Made by a program: the position numbers and the translations under genes. This document shows, in pieces, positions 7,525 to 16,897 of a stretch of 64,000 nucleotides of DNA (position 1 is its first letter; the number at the start of each line of letters is the position of its first letter). The stretch comes from Reyranella sp. CPCC 100927 (GTDB lineage: Bacteria > Pseudomonadota > Alphaproteobacteria > Reyranellales > Reyranellaceae). The notes under the pieces were generated by a model that made no database searches, had not been told where the DNA came from, and saw only the letters and a program-made list of their open reading frames with translations. The DNA is taken from contig NZ_VOHA01000018.1 in NCBI RefSeq assembly GCF_007859315.1, forward strand, positions 62,001 through 126,000, written 5' to 3'.

Positions 7525-8517
7525 ATGGGCAGGTTCGTTGCTTTCATCGCGTCACTGACCGTGCTGGTGGCGATCACGATGCAGGCACAGGCGCAGAGGC
7601 CGGCGGCACTACCGCCGACGGGCGATGTCCCGGGATCGTCAGATCACCCCCTCATTCCGCGCTACAAGGGTTCCGAGATCCGCCGGCACAGCGTCGATGC
7701 GTTCGACAGCTACACCCTGGCCACGGGCCGCATCCTGAAACGAGACAAGGCACCCGTGTCCCAGGTCGCCGAAAAATCCGTCGCGTTGGAAGGCAAGGTC
7801 ACGAACCTGATCTACCGCGCGCCGGTGGACCGGTCGTCGCTGGAAGTCTTCCGCAACTACGAGGAGGCCCTGAAGAACGCCGGCTTCGAGACCCTGTTCA
7901 CCTGCTCGCGCAGCGAATGCGGTCCGGGCTTCAACAGGGCGATGAATCCCGACGTCCACAACAGCCTGCTGTACGACGCCAACCAGCACTACCGCGCCGC
8001 CAAGCTGGCGCGGCCGCAGGGCGACGTCTATGTCGCGCTCTATGTCACCACCGACGAGCCCAGCAAGCGCGCCTACACCAAGCTCACCGTGGTCGCGGTC
8101 AAGCCCATGGAGCAGCGCATGGTGGTGGTGAGGGCCGACGAGATGGAACAGGCGATCGCGCGCGACGGCAGGATCGCGATCTACGGCATCCTGTTCGATT
8201 TCGACAAGGCCGACATCAAGCCCGAGTCCAAGCCGCAGATCGACCAGCTCGGCGAATTGCTGAAGAAGAACCCGAAGCTCGAGGTGCTGATCGTCGGCCA
8301 TACCGACGGCCAGGGTGCCTTCGACTACAACCTCACGCTATCGCAGCGCCGGGCGCAGGCGATCGTGACCGCCCTTGTCGCGACGGGCATCGCGGCCAAC
8401 CGCCTGACGCCGGCCGGCGCCGGCATGGTGGCGCCGGTCGCCTCCAACCGCACCGATGAGGGGCGCGCCCGCAACCGCCGCGTCGAGATCGTCGAACGCG
8501 TCAGCGGCGGACGGTAA
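7525..8517 (+). CDS. OmpA-family outer-membrane/peptidoglycan-binding protein
   Basis: A 330-residue exported protein. The ATG at 7525 follows GGGAGG by 8 bases and starts a signal peptide (MGRFVAFIASLTVLVAITMQ, then AQAQ). The central part (about 40-200) resembles the DUF4892-like N-domain found in some OmpA-type proteins. The C-terminal 120 residues are an OmpA-like domain: ILFDFDKADIKPES, LEVLIVGHTDGQGAFDYN, LSQRRAQAIVTALV and the final GRARNRRVEI, which carry the peptidoglycan-contacting Asp and Arg residues. It probably anchors the outer envelope to the cell wall. It stands before a HEAT-like gene 18 bases downstream, possibly co-transcribed. Confidence 0.9.
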   Translation: MGRFVAFIASLTVLVAITMQAQAQRPAALPPTGDVPGSSDHPLIPRYKGSEIRRHSVDAFDSYTLATGRILKRDKAPVSQVAEKSVALEGKVTNLIYRAPVDRSSLEVFRNYEEALKNAGFETLFTCSRSECGPGFNRAMNPDVHNSLLYDANQHYRAAKLARPQGDVYVALYVTTDEPSKRAYTKLTVVAVKPMEQRMVVVRADEMEQAIARDGRIAIYGILFDFDKADIKPESKPQIDQLGELLKKNPKLEVLIVGHTDGQGAFDYNLTLSQRRAQAIVTALVATGIAANRLTPAGAGMVAPVASNRTDEGRARNRRVEIVERVSGGR

Positions 8518-8535
8518 GCTGGGAACCGACAAACC

Positions 8536-9051
8536 ATGGACAAGGCAGCGACGAGACCGCTTTGGCGACAAGCCCTTGAAGACACAGACTGGTCCATGCT
8601 CTGTCACGCCTACGGCACTGCCGGCGATACACCGGCCCATCTCCACGCCTTGCTGGGTGAGAACCCCGACAAACGCACAGCCGCGGAATACCACCTGAAC
8701 TCCGCCATCATTCACCAAGGCACGCCGTGGCCCGCGACGGCTCCCGTGACCACCATCGTTGCCGGCATGTTGATGGACACGGCGACGGCGCCGTTCATGC
8801 AGAAAAGCCGTCAGGCCCTGATCGATTTCCTGACCGAAGTTGACGAGTCTATCGGCCAAATGTCCGCAACAGACTGGCCGAAACTGGAAACCATGGCCGC
8901 TCATGACATCAGTCCCCTGCTGGTTGCAGCGGACTACGACGCCATCTACGGGGATGAAGACGCTGCGAATGCTCTCTTTGCGCAGTCCATGCTCGACCTG
9001 CGCAACATCGCACCGCTGATCCGTGCGGGCATCGCCGCACTCAGGCCCTAG
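8536..9051 (+). CDS. HEAT-like hypothetical protein
   Basis: A 171-residue soluble helical protein without signal or membrane segments. Stretches such as AYGTAGDTPAHLHALL and NSAIIHQGTPWPATAPV recall a group of HEAT-repeat-like hypothetical proteins known mainly from actinobacteria, where they often act as small scaffolds or immunity-like proteins; that resemblance is from memory. It starts 18 bases after the OmpA-family gene and is probably in the same transcript. No catalytic motif is visible and no function is assigned. Confidence 0.65.
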   Translation: MDKAATRPLWRQALEDTDWSMLCHAYGTAGDTPAHLHALLGENPDKRTAAEYHLNSAIIHQGTPWPATAPVTTIVAGMLMDTATAPFMQKSRQALIDFLTEVDESIGQMSATDWPKLETMAAHDISPLLVAADYDAIYGDEDAANALFAQSMLDLRNIAPLIRAGIAALRP

Positions 9052-9070
9052 GTCTCGGCAAGAATCATGA

Positions 9071-9223
9071 GCCCGCGTTGAGGCGGGCGCCCCACCCCGA
9101 GAAGCAGGCCGCAGGACCGCATCTCGCAACAGCGCAGACACCGCGGTCGCACGCTTGAAGACTCTGCCTGTAGCCCATCCTTCGAGACGGCCGCTGCGCG
9201 GTTTCCTCAGGGAGAGGTGGACG
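9071..9223. other. Intergenic region with hairpin and repeat fragment
   Basis: A perfect 6-base stem (GCCCGC at 9071-9076, GCGGGC at 9083-9088) is followed about 90 bases later by CCATCCTTCGAGACGGCC and CTCAGGGAGAGG (about 9176-9218), sequence of the type found in dispersed alphaproteobacterial intergenic repeats. It separates the convergent HEAT-like and patD genes. No T-run is present, so it is not a typical intrinsic terminator. Confidence 0.4.
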
Positions 9224-9242
9224 CCTGCGCTTCCTGGGGTTC

Positions 9243-10703
9243 CTACAGCTTCACCATCACGTGGCGGGGCACCGTGTAGTCTTCCAGGGCGTACATCGAC
9301 ATGTCCTTGCCGTAGCCCGAGGACTTCAGGCCGCCGTGCGGCATCTCGTTGGCCAGCATGAAGTGCGTATTGATCCAGGTGCAGCCGTATTGCAGCCGGC
9401 GGGCGACCTGCATGGCCACCGCGACGTCGCGCGTCCAGACGCTGGAGGCCAGCCCATATTCCGAGCTGTTGGCCCAGTCGATCACCTGCTCGACGTCGGT
9501 GAAGCGGGTGACGGACACGACGGGCCCGAACACCTCGCGCTGCACGATCTCGTCCTCCTGGCGGGCGCCGGCGATCACGGTGGGCTCGTAGAAGAAGCCG
9601 GCGCCGGCGGCGAGGCGACCACCGGTGGTCACCTCCATGTGGCCCTGCATCTGGGCGCGCTCGACGAAGCTGGCCACACGGTTGCGCTGGCGGTCCGAGA
9701 TCAGCGGCCCCAGTTCGACGCCCTCCTCGTCCTGGGTGCCGATCTTGAGCGACGCGGCGGCGCTGGTGAGGTCGGCCACGACGCGGTCATAGGTCTTGGC
9801 GCCGGCATAGATGCGGCACGCGGCGGTGCAGTCCTGGCCGGCGTTGTAGTAGCCGAAGGTGCGCACGCCGGCCACCACCTCGGCGATGTCGGCATCGTCG
9901 AACACGATCACCGGCGCCTTGCCGCCCAGTTCGAGGTGGGTGCGCTTGAGCGTGGCCGACGCCGCCTGCAGGATCTTGCGGCCGGTCGACACGTCGCCGG
10001 TCAGCGACACCATGCGCACCTGGGGATGCTCGACCAGCGGCTGACCGACGCTGTTGCCGCGGCCGCACACGACGTTCAGCACGCCCTTGGGCAGCACGTC
10101 GGCGGCCAGCCGCGCGAACAGCAAGGCCGTGAGCGGCGTCTGCTCGCTGGGCTTGAGCACCACGGTGTTGCCGGCGGCGAGCGCCGGCGCCGTCTTCCAG
10201 GCTGCCATCATCAGCGGGTAGTTCCACGGCGCGATGGAGGCCACCACGCCGATCGGATCGCGGCGGATCATGCTGGTGTGGCCGGCCAGGTACTCGCCGG
10301 CGATCGAGCCCGTCATGCAGCGCGCGGCGCCGGCGAAATAGCGGAAGCAGTCGGCGATAGCGGGAATCTCGTCACCCAGAGCCCGGGCATAAGGCTTGCC
10401 GCAGTTCAGCGACTCCAGGCGCGCGAAGCGCTCGGCGTTAGCCTCGACGAGATCGGCCAGCCGCAGCAATGCCAGCGACCGCTCCGCCGGCGTCGTCTGC
10501 GACCAGCCGTCGAAGGCGCGGTGCGCCGCCGATACCGCGCGATTGACCTGTTCCTGGGAGGCTTCCGCCACCTCGCACAGCACGGCGCCGGTGGCGGGAT
10601 TGAGGATCGGTTCGACCGGGCCCTCACCGGCGACAAGCTGCTGGTCGATCAGCAGTTCGGTCTGGAACGTCTGCTTGCGGTCACCGGCCATGTCCATCTC
10701 CAT
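9243..10703 (-). CDS. patD: Gamma-aminobutyraldehyde dehydrogenase
   Basis: A 486-residue aldehyde dehydrogenase. Catalytic residues are clear: Glu258 in LELGGK and Cys292 in [13 protein letters not shown], a sequence characteristic of PatD/YdcW, which oxidises 4-aminobutanal to GABA with [11 protein letters not shown] and the NAD-binding [10 protein letters not shown] are also present. The ATG at 10703 (MEMDMAGD) is used; frame continues upstream only as overlap with the permease gene. It is the last gene of a five-gene operon in the order substrate-binding protein, ATPase, two permeases, dehydrogenase, exactly the order of E. coli ydcSTUV-patD. Import of putrescine or a related amine followed by oxidation is the likely role. 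Confidence 0.92.
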   Translation of the reverse strand: MEMDMAGDRKQTFQTELLIDQQLVAGEGPVEPILNPATGAVLCEVAEASQEQVNRAVSAAHRAFDGWSQTTPAERSLALLRLADLVEANAERFARLESLNCGKPYARALGDEIPAIADCFRYFAGAARCMTGSIAGEYLAGHTSMIRRDPIGVVASIAPWNYPLMMAAWKTAPALAAGNTVVLKPSEQTPLTALLFARLAADVLPKGVLNVVCGRGNSVGQPLVEHPQVRMVSLTGDVSTGRKILQAASATLKRTHLELGGKAPVIVFDDADIAEVVAGVRTFGYYNAGQDCTAACRIYAGAKTYDRVVADLTSAAASLKIGTQDEEGVELGPLISDRQRNRVASFVERAQMQGHMEVTTGGRLAAGAGFFYEPTVIAGARQEDEIVQREVFGPVVSVTRFTDVEQVIDWANSSEYGLASSVWTRDVAVAMQVARRLQYGCTWINTHFMLANEMPHGGLKSSGYGKDMSMYALEDYTVPRHVMVKL

Positions 10704-10720
10704 ACGCTCGGTCGTCAAAG

Positions 10721-11542
10721 CTAGCGGGCGCTGCCGTCCTCGCCGCTGCGCGTCAGCCAGTACGCAGCCACGATCGGGATGAAAGTCAGCGCGATGATGA
10801 AGACCGCCACCACATTGGTGACCGGCCGCTGGCGCGGGCGGATGAGCTCCTGCACCATCCAGATCGGCAAGGTCGTCTGCTGGCCGGCGGTGAACGTGGT
10901 GACGATGACCTCGTCGAAGCTGAGCGCAAAGGCCAGCAGCCCGCCGGCCAGCAGGGCCGAGCCCAGCTGCGGCAGCAGCACGTAGCGGAACGTCTGGAAG
11001 GCGTTGGCGCCGAGGTCCATCGAGGCTTCGAGCAGCGACGGGCTGATGCGGCGCAGGCGCGCCACGGCGTTGTTGTAGACCACGACGACGCAGAACGTGG
11101 CGTGGCCGACCACGATGGTCCAGAAGCTGAACGGGATTTCGAGCGTGTGGTAGGCTGAGCGCAACGCGATGCCCGTGATCACGCCGGGCAGCGCCAGGGG
11201 CAGGATCAGCAGCAGCGAGATCGTTTCGCGGCCGAAGAACTGCCAGCGCGCCAGCGCACCGGCGGCCAGCGTCCCCAGCACGATGGCGATGGCGGTCGAC
11301 AGCGCGGCAACCTGTACCGAGAGCGTCACGGCGGCCCACACGTCGGTGCGCCCCAGCGTCACGGCAAACCATTGCGTGGTCAGGCCCGGCGGCGGGAAGA
11401 CGTAGCTCTTATCCTCGCTGCTGAAGGCATAGAGGATGATCAACGCCAGCGGCACGTGCAGGAACAGCACGCCGCCCCAGGTGGCGGTCTTGAGCAGCCA
11501 CGAGGCGCCGGGGGCGGATCGCGGACGACGGCTAGAGGGCAT
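10721..11542 (-). CDS. ydcV: ABC transporter permease, PotC/YdcV type
   Basis: A 273-residue inner-membrane permease with six predicted spans. The EAA loop that docks on the ATPase is [19 protein letters not shown], and the run of hydrophobic segments matches the PotC/YdcV side of polyamine importers. It overlaps the preceding permease gene by 11 bases and precedes patD by 17 bases, so the genes are clearly one operon. Substrate is inferred from context to be a polyamine or its derivative. Confidence 0.9.
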   Translation of the reverse strand: MPSSRRPRSAPGASWLLKTATWGGVLFLHVPLALIILYAFSSEDKSYVFPPPGLTTQWFAVTLGRTDVWAAVTLSVQVAALSTAIAIVLGTLAAGALARWQFFGRETISLLLILPLALPGVITGIALRSAYHTLEIPFSFWTIVVGHATFCVVVVYNNAVARLRRISPSLLEASMDLGANAFQTFRYVLLPQLGSALLAGGLLAFALSFDEVIVTTFTAGQQTTLPIWMVQELIRPRQRPVTNVVAVFIIALTFIPIVAAYWLTRSGEDGSAR

Positions 11543-12479
11543 CGAACGCCCCCTTGCGCTTGGCGAGCCACAAGTAGACGCCGATCACCACGATCGGCAC
11601 CAGCGAGAAGGCGGCGGCGAACGGCAGGTTACCGGCGACGCCCTGCTGACGATAGACGACCTGCCCGATATAGAGCGTCGAATTGCCGATCACCTGCGGG
11701 ATGATGTAGTCGCCCAGGGTCAGCGAGAACGAGAAGATCGAGCCGGCCGCGATGCCCGGCATCGCCAGCGGCACGATCACCTTGCGGAAGGTCTGTGCCG
11801 GGTGGGCGCCGAGGTCGGCCGACGCCTCCAGGCAGGAGGCCGGGATGCGCTCGATCGCCGCCTGGATCGGCAGGATCACGAACGGCAGCCACATGTAGAC
11901 AAAAACGATGAAGGTGCCCAGCGGCGAAAAGCTGAGCGAGCTGCCGCCGACCACGGGCAACGACAGGACACCATCGAGCAGCCATTGCAGCCCCACCGCC
12001 TGCAGCACCCAGGAGATCGCGCCCTCCTTGGCCAGCAGCAGCTTCCAGGCATAGAGGCGCACCAGATAGCTCGACCACAGCGGCAGCATCACGGCGACGT
12101 ACAACAAGGCCTTGCCGGTGCCGCGTGCATGGCGCGCCATGTAGTAGGCGATGGGAAAGCCGATGGCGATGCAGGCCGCGGTGACCGACAGCGACATGGC
12201 GGTGCTGCGCAGAGCGACATCGAGGTTGGTCGGGCTGAAGATCGCGACGAAGTTCCCGAAGCTGATGTCGCGCACGACGGCGCCCGAGAACTCGTCGATG
12301 CTGAAGAAGGCATTGGCCAGCAGGCTCAGCAGCGAGCCGAGATAGACGATACCGAACCACAAGAGCGGCGGCAGGATCAGCAGTCCGGGCAGCAGGCCAC
12401 GGCGCGAGAAGATCAGCGTCGACAGCCGGTCCGACAGCGACGGCGCCAGGCGTGTCGCAGGAACGGCCGCCGTGCTCAT
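11532..12479 (-). CDS. ydcU: ABC transporter permease, PotB/YdcU type
   Basis: A 315-residue inner-membrane permease, slightly longer at the N-terminus than its partner, with six main spans. The EAA loop reads [19 protein letters not shown]. It overlaps the ATPase gene by 4 bases at its start and the next permease by 11 bases at its end, which implies translational coupling and balanced synthesis. It forms the heterodimeric channel with the downstream permease. Confidence 0.9.
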   Translation of the reverse strand: MSTAAVPATRLAPSLSDRLSTLIFSRRGLLPGLLILPPLLWFGIVYLGSLLSLLANAFFSIDEFSGAVVRDISFGNFVAIFSPTNLDVALRSTAMSLSVTAACIAIGFPIAYYMARHARGTGKALLYVAVMLPLWSSYLVRLYAWKLLLAKEGAISWVLQAVGLQWLLDGVLSLPVVGGSSLSFSPLGTFIVFVYMWLPFVILPIQAAIERIPASCLEASADLGAHPAQTFRKVIVPLAMPGIAAGSIFSFSLTLGDYIIPQVIGNSTLYIGQVVYRQQGVAGNLPFAAAFSLVPIVVIGVYLWLAKRKGAFDAL

Positions 12480-13480
12480 GCGGCACCCAGGGCGTGAACG
12501 GCGCCGTCGTCCCAGTGCAGGAAGGTGTTCTGGCCGACAGCCGGCACGCCGGTCGCCGCCGGCACGTCCGCCAGCAGCCGGGCGCCGGCAGCCACCGCCA
12601 CATGCAGGCGCCAGAAGGCGCCGAAATATTGAGTCTCGGCGACGGTGCCCCCGGTGCGCGCACCGGATTCGGTGCCCAGCCGGATCAGCTCGGGCCGGAT
12701 CATGGCGCTGTCGTGACCGGTCAAGGTGCGTGCGCCCTCGCCGCTCAGCACGTTGGCGGCGCCGACGAACTCGGCGACAAAACGCGTCGCGGGACGCGCG
12801 TAGAGGTCCGCCGGCGTTGCGATCTGCTCGATGCGACCCTTGTTGAACACGCCGATGCGATCGCTCATCGACAGCGCTTCATGCTGGTCGTGGGTGACGA
12901 AGATGAAGCTGATGGCGAGTTCACGCTGCAGGCTCTTGAGCTCGCTCTGCATCTGCTCACGCAGCTTCAGATCCAGCGCACCCAACGGTTCATCGAGCAG
13001 CAGCACGCGCGGCTGGCTGATGAGGGCGCGCGCCAGGGCCACGCGCTGTCGCTGGCCGCCGGAGAGCTGGGCCGGCCGGCGCTGTGCCACGTCGGGCAGC
13101 CGCACCAGGTCGAGCAGTTCGCGGGCGCGCTTCTCGCGCACGGCACGCTCGACGCCGCGCACCATCTGGCTGTAGGCGACATTGTCGAGGATGCTCATGT
13201 GGGGGAAGAGCGCGTAGTCCTGAAACACAGTGTTCACCGGCCGCGCATAGGGCGGCTGGTGCGTCACGTCCTCGCCCTGGATCAGGATGGTGCCTTCGGT
13301 CGGCAGGGTGAAACCGCCGATCATGCGCAGGCAGGTCGTCTTGCCCGAACCGGACGGCCCCAGCAGGGTGAAGAATTCGCCGGCGCGGACCTCGAGATCG
13401 ACCTGGTCGACGGCACGGAACGCCTTGCCGCCGGACTGGAAGACACACGACACCCGGTTCAGCGTGACGGCGCTCGACAT
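12476..13480 (-). CDS. ydcT: ABC transporter ATPase, PotA/YdcT type
   Basis: A 334-residue ATPase. Walker A is GPSGSGKTT (41-49), signature LSGGQ (139-143), Walker B LLLDEP (160-165), and the H-loop lies in FVTHDQHEA. The C-terminal 90 residues form the TOBE-type domain of polyamine and spermidine importers. A repeat of about 147 bases separates it from the substrate-binding protein gene upstream, while downstream genes overlap. This arrangement would let the binding protein be made in excess of the rest. Confidence 0.92.
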   Translation of the reverse strand: MSSAVTLNRVSCVFQSGGKAFRAVDQVDLEVRAGEFFTLLGPSGSGKTTCLRMIGGFTLPTEGTILIQGEDVTHQPPYARPVNTVFQDYALFPHMSILDNVAYSQMVRGVERAVREKRARELLDLVRLPDVAQRRPAQLSGGQRQRVALARALISQPRVLLLDEPLGALDLKLREQMQSELKSLQRELAISFIFVTHDQHEALSMSDRIGVFNKGRIEQIATPADLYARPATRFVAEFVGAANVLSGEGARTLTGHDSAMIRPELIRLGTESGARTGGTVAETQYFGAFWRLHVAVAAGARLLADVPAATGVPAVGQNTFLHWDDGAVHALGAA

Positions 13481-13504
13481 CGCCTCCTCCCCTTCTTGCG
13501 CTCC

Positions 13505-13651
13505 TACCTTCCCCCGCTTGCGGGGGAAGGTGGCGCGTAGCGCCGGATGGGGGGTGCCTCAACAAAAATGATGCTTGCCATCAATGTTGACGCTGTTGGA
13601 CCAACCCCCATCCGCCCTTCGGGCACCTTCCCCCGCAAGCGGGGGAAGGTA
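13505..13651. repeat. Palindromic intergenic repeat, family B copy 1
   Basis: An inverted repeat of about 147 bases. Its ends are CTTCCCCCGCTTGCGGGGG (13509-13527) and the complement at 13628-13647, each itself a hairpin, with inner arms GGCGCGTAGCGCCGGATGGG and its imperfect complement. A second copy lies at 22770-22917. It lies within the ydcSTUV-patD-like operon, between the binding protein and ATPase genes, and could stabilise the upstream message or reduce read-through. Confidence 0.85.
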
Positions 13652-13660
13652 AAAGAATGG

Positions 13661-14821
13661 TTAGCGGCCGCCGAGGACCGCGATGTAGTCCGATGCCCAC
13701 TTGTGATAGGGCACGCACTGATCCTTCTGGCTGGCGCATTTGGTCGTCGGCGTGCGCCAGAACGAGATCTTCTCGAACGATCCCAGGCCCTGGCGTTCGC
13801 ATCCGCCATCGCCCAGCAGCTTGTTGCCCTTGCAGGCCGCGAGCACGACCGGCACCGAGCCGAACCAGGCGGACAGATCGCCCTGCAGCTTGGTGTTCAG
13901 CGAATGCTCGAGCCACATGTAGGCACAGTTCGGGTGCTTGGCCTCGCTGTGCATCATCGTGGTATCGGCCCACCCGGTGGCGCCCTCGACCGGCACCACC
14001 GTCGCCACGGGCTGCTTCTTGGAGCCCAGGATGTTGGCCTGGAACTGCCAGGAGCTCGAGGCCACGACGCCTTCGTTGGTGAAGTCGTCGATCTGCACGA
14101 ACGCATCGTGCCAGTACTTGCCCACCAGCTTGCGCTGGCCGCGCAGCAGATCAAGCGCCGCCTTGTACTGCGTTTCGTTGAGCTCGTAGGGATCCTTGAT
14201 GCCGAGCTCGGGCTTCTTCTTCATCAGATAGAGCGCTGCGTCGGCGATGTAGATCGGACCGTCGAAGGCCTGGATGCGACCCTTGTTCGACTTGCCGTCG
14301 GGCAAGGTCTGCTCTTCGAACACCGTGGCCCAGGAGTCCGGCTTTTTGTCGCCGAACACCTTGGTGTTGTACATCAGCACGTTCCAGCCCCACTGATAGG
14401 GCACACCGTAGTGCGTGCCGTTGACGAAGTGCCAGGGCGCCTTCTGCAGCCGCGGATCGATGGTGGCGTAGCTGGGGATCAGCGCGACGTTGATGGGCTG
14501 CACCCGCTTGCCGGCGATCAGCCGCATGGAGGCGTCGCCCGATGCCGTCACGAGGTCGAAGCCGCCTTCGTTCATCAGCGCGACCATCTCGTCGGACGTG
14601 CCGGCGGTTTTCACCGTGACCTTGCACGACGTCTTCTTCTCGAACTCCGTGACCCAGTCGAAATCCTTGTTGGTCGCGCCGCGCTCGATGTAGCCGGCCC
14701 AGGCCACGATATCGACCTGTCCCTCGCCCTTGCCGATGCTCTTGAGCGGTTGCTGCGCCAGGCTGGGCACACCGACGGCCAGCGCTGTCGTCAGAACGGC
14801 TGCCGTCTTGGCGATCCTCAT
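13661..14821 (-). CDS. ydcS: ABC transporter substrate-binding protein, YdcS/PotD type
   Basis: A 386-residue periplasmic binding protein. The start at 14821 follows AGGAGG by 6 bases; a signal peptide (MRIAKTAAVLTTALAVGVPS, then LAQQ) is cleaved at about residue 23. The body has the PotD/YdcS-like pattern, with DIVAWAGYIERG near the start and the hinge strand GVPYQWGWNVLMYN. Four to five Cys residues lie in the last 70 positions (CKGNKLLGDGGC, TKCASQKDQC), suggesting disulfides, unusual for the family. It heads the operon and is divergent from a LysR gene. Confidence 0.92.
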   Translation of the reverse strand: MRIAKTAAVLTTALAVGVPSLAQQPLKSIGKGEGQVDIVAWAGYIERGATNKDFDWVTEFEKKTSCKVTVKTAGTSDEMVALMNEGGFDLVTASGDASMRLIAGKRVQPINVALIPSYATIDPRLQKAPWHFVNGTHYGVPYQWGWNVLMYNTKVFGDKKPDSWATVFEEQTLPDGKSNKGRIQAFDGPIYIADAALYLMKKKPELGIKDPYELNETQYKAALDLLRGQRKLVGKYWHDAFVQIDDFTNEGVVASSSWQFQANILGSKKQPVATVVPVEGATGWADTTMMHSEAKHPNCAYMWLEHSLNTKLQGDLSAWFGSVPVVLAACKGNKLLGDGGCERQGLGSFEKISFWRTPTTKCASQKDQCVPYHKWASDYIAVLGGR

Positions 14822-14950
14822 GGCAAGCCTCCTATTCGACTTTGTTCAAGAAATGCCGCCGGTGCGTCGGTTTCTTGCAAACCGTGCCGGAAGCCAGCAC
14901 AAAACTAACGTTGACGCCGGAGGTCGCCAAATTCAGTATAGGGTGGCTTC

Positions 14951-14971
14951 GCTATCGAAAAAAAAGATAGC
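14951..14971. promoter_or_regulatory. Inverted repeat between ydcS and lysR, candidate LysR box
   Basis: GCTATC (14951-14956) and GATAGC (14966-14971) form a perfect inverted repeat around an A-rich 9-base centre. It sits 73 bases upstream of the LysR gene and 130 bases from ydcS, in the AT-richest part of the divergent region. LysR-type regulators bind T-N11-A interrupted palindromes of this general form. Confidence 0.5.
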
Positions 14972-15043
14972 TCGTGTAACGACGCGTTCTCCCCAGGCTT
15001 TCCAGCAGCTTGCACAGGCTTCTTGCCGTGCGCCCGAGGAGAC

Positions 15044-15961
15044 ATGGCCCGCCATTTCACCCTGAGGCAGTTCCGCTATTTCCTGGCCGTGGCCGAATCG
15101 GGCTCCGTCGCGGCCGCGGCGCGCATGATCAACATCGCGCAGTCGGCGCTGACCAAGAGCATCCTCGACCTCGAGGTCACCCTGGGCATGCCGCTGTTCG
15201 AGCGTACGTCGCGCGGCATGACCTTGACCCAGGCCGGCTACCGCTTCCAGGCCAGCGCCCGCAAGGTGATCTCGTCCGTCGCCGAGGCGGGCACCATCGG
15301 CCGCGGCCGACAGGAGGAACTCACCGGCCAGCTCGCCATCGGCGTCACCAGCCTGGTGGCCGGCTACTATCTCGCCGGCCTGCTGGCCCGCTTCCGCCGC
15401 TCGCATGCGTCGGTCCGCGTGACGGTGATCGAAGACAGCCCGCAGTTCCTCGAACACCTGCTGGTCAACGGCGAGATCGACCTCGCGATCATGATCGCCA
15501 ATGCATTGGGTGATCCGCAGGCGCTGGTGGTCGAGATGCTGACCAGCTCGCCCAATCGCGTGTGGCTGGCGTCGAGCCATCCGCTGGCGGCACACGCCGA
15601 GCCGACGCTGGCGGAGTGCGCGCAGCACCAGCATATCGTGCTGGAAGCCGACCGCATCGAAAGCGTGCTGCGCGCCGTGTGGACACGGCACGGCCTGCGC
15701 CCGCAGGTCATGTTGCGCACGTCGTCGCTGGAAGCGGTGCGCTCGCTGGTCGGCGCCGGCACCGGCGTCACGGTGCTGCCGGACTTCCTCTATCGGCCAT
15801 GGACCTTGGATTCGGACCATGTCGAGTCCCGCACGCTGCGCGAAAGCGTGCCCAACATCGACGTCGGCCTGGTGTGGCGCCGCGGCTCGCCCGTGCGCGC
15901 TGCGATGTCGGAGTTCATCGACCTGGCACGCGAGCAGTCGCGCGCCGGGCGCGCCCGCTGA
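15044..15961 (+). CDS. LysR-family transcriptional regulator
   Basis: A 305-residue regulator. The winged helix-turn-helix occupies residues 1-62 (LRQFRYFLAVAESGSVAAAA, AQSALTKSILDLE, LFERTSRGMTLTQAG); the remainder is the two-lobed effector domain. The ATG at 15044 follows GAGGAG and aligns with the usual LysR N-terminus. It is divergent from the ydcS-type operon and probably activates it in response to a polyamine-related ligand, though this is inferred from position. Confidence 0.93.
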   Translation: MARHFTLRQFRYFLAVAESGSVAAAARMINIAQSALTKSILDLEVTLGMPLFERTSRGMTLTQAGYRFQASARKVISSVAEAGTIGRGRQEELTGQLAIGVTSLVAGYYLAGLLARFRRSHASVRVTVIEDSPQFLEHLLVNGEIDLAIMIANALGDPQALVVEMLTSSPNRVWLASSHPLAAHAEPTLAECAQHQHIVLEADRIESVLRAVWTRHGLRPQVMLRTSSLEAVRSLVGAGTGVTVLPDFLYRPWTLDSDHVESRTLRESVPNIDVGLVWRRGSPVRAAMSEFIDLAREQSRAGRAR

Positions 15962-15984
15962 CGTCAACCGCGCGACGGATCACC

Positions 15985-16890
15985 ATGGCAAAGCCGCGCG
16001 TGCCGCCGCCGCTGATCCAGTCGCATCTGATCGCGGCGTTCGGTGCCGTCACCGACTTCCAGTCGGTGTCGGAAGGCGAGGACTTGCAGGCTTTCGGCTT
16101 CGTACGCGGCCGCGATCGCTACATCGCGCGCATCAACGCGTCGGCGGCGGGGTTTCGAAAGGACGGCTTCGTCTCGCGACGTTTCGCCGGCATGCACCTT
16201 CCGATACCTGATGTGATCGCGATCGATCGCCTCCCGACCGGCCATGCGTGCTGCGTCTCGCGGCGCGCGCCCGGCGTCACGCTGCAAGACTTGGCAGCGC
16301 GCGATCTTGCCACCGTACTGGAACCGGTGGCCGGCGTGCTCGATGCGATGGCCGACTGCGACCTGCGGGGAACCCGAGGCTTCGGTACCTTCGACGACTC
16401 CGGCATCGGCGGCTTCGCGTGCTGGCGGGATTACCTGACCAGCATCCGCGATCATGGCCGCTACGACTGGCCGGCGGCGTACCGGCACGTCGCGCGCGAT
16501 CGCATCGAGCGACTGTTCGAGCCGATGACCGCCCTGCTCGACCACTGCCCCGAAGAGCGCCACCTGGTGCACGGCGATTTCGGCTCGAACAACGTGCTGG
16601 CCGACGGCGGCCGCATCAGCGGCGTCATCGACTGGTCAGACGCCCTGTTCGGCGATCCGCTCTACGACGTCGCCAACATCCTGTTCTGGCGCCCCTGGCT
16701 CATGTGCATGGAACAGCAGGCACGCTTCCTCGAACAGCAGCAGCCCGACCGCCTCGCACCCGCGGCGCGACTGCGCTGCTACCAGCTGCGGATCGGTCTC
16801 AACGTCCTCTACGACGCCGCGATCGACCGCAACGGCCACGAGGTCGCCTGGGCGCTGGCCCGATGCAACGCCATCGCGGCTCAATCATGA
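15985..16890 (+). CDS. Aminoglycoside-phosphotransferase-family kinase
   Basis: A 301-residue protein with the APH/choline-kinase fold. Brenner's motif is HGDFGSNNVL (catalytic Asp in HGDF), and the metal-binding Asp is in GVIDWSDALFGDPLYD. The N-terminal lobe contains the strand RYIARINASAAGF that supplies the ATP-binding Lys-like position. Family members phosphorylate aminoglycosides, choline, homoserine or similar alcohols. Resistance cannot be assumed. It starts 23 bases after lysR on the same strand and could share its transcript, and it converges on the acetolactate-synthase-like gene. Confidence 0.85.
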   Translation: MAKPRVPPPLIQSHLIAAFGAVTDFQSVSEGEDLQAFGFVRGRDRYIARINASAAGFRKDGFVSRRFAGMHLPIPDVIAIDRLPTGHACCVSRRAPGVTLQDLAARDLATVLEPVAGVLDAMADCDLRGTRGFGTFDDSGIGGFACWRDYLTSIRDHGRYDWPAAYRHVARDRIERLFEPMTALLDHCPEERHLVHGDFGSNNVLADGGRISGVIDWSDALFGDPLYDVANILFWRPWLMCMEQQARFLEQQQPDRLAPAARLRCYQLRIGLNVLYDAAIDRNGHEVAWALARCNAIAAQS

Positions 16891-16897
16891 GACGTCG

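Noticed and set aside
9261-10724. A 487-residue plus-strand frame opposite patD
   Set aside because: It is the complement of a well-identified aldehyde dehydrogenase and is composed of His/Gly/Arg-rich low-complexity sequence.
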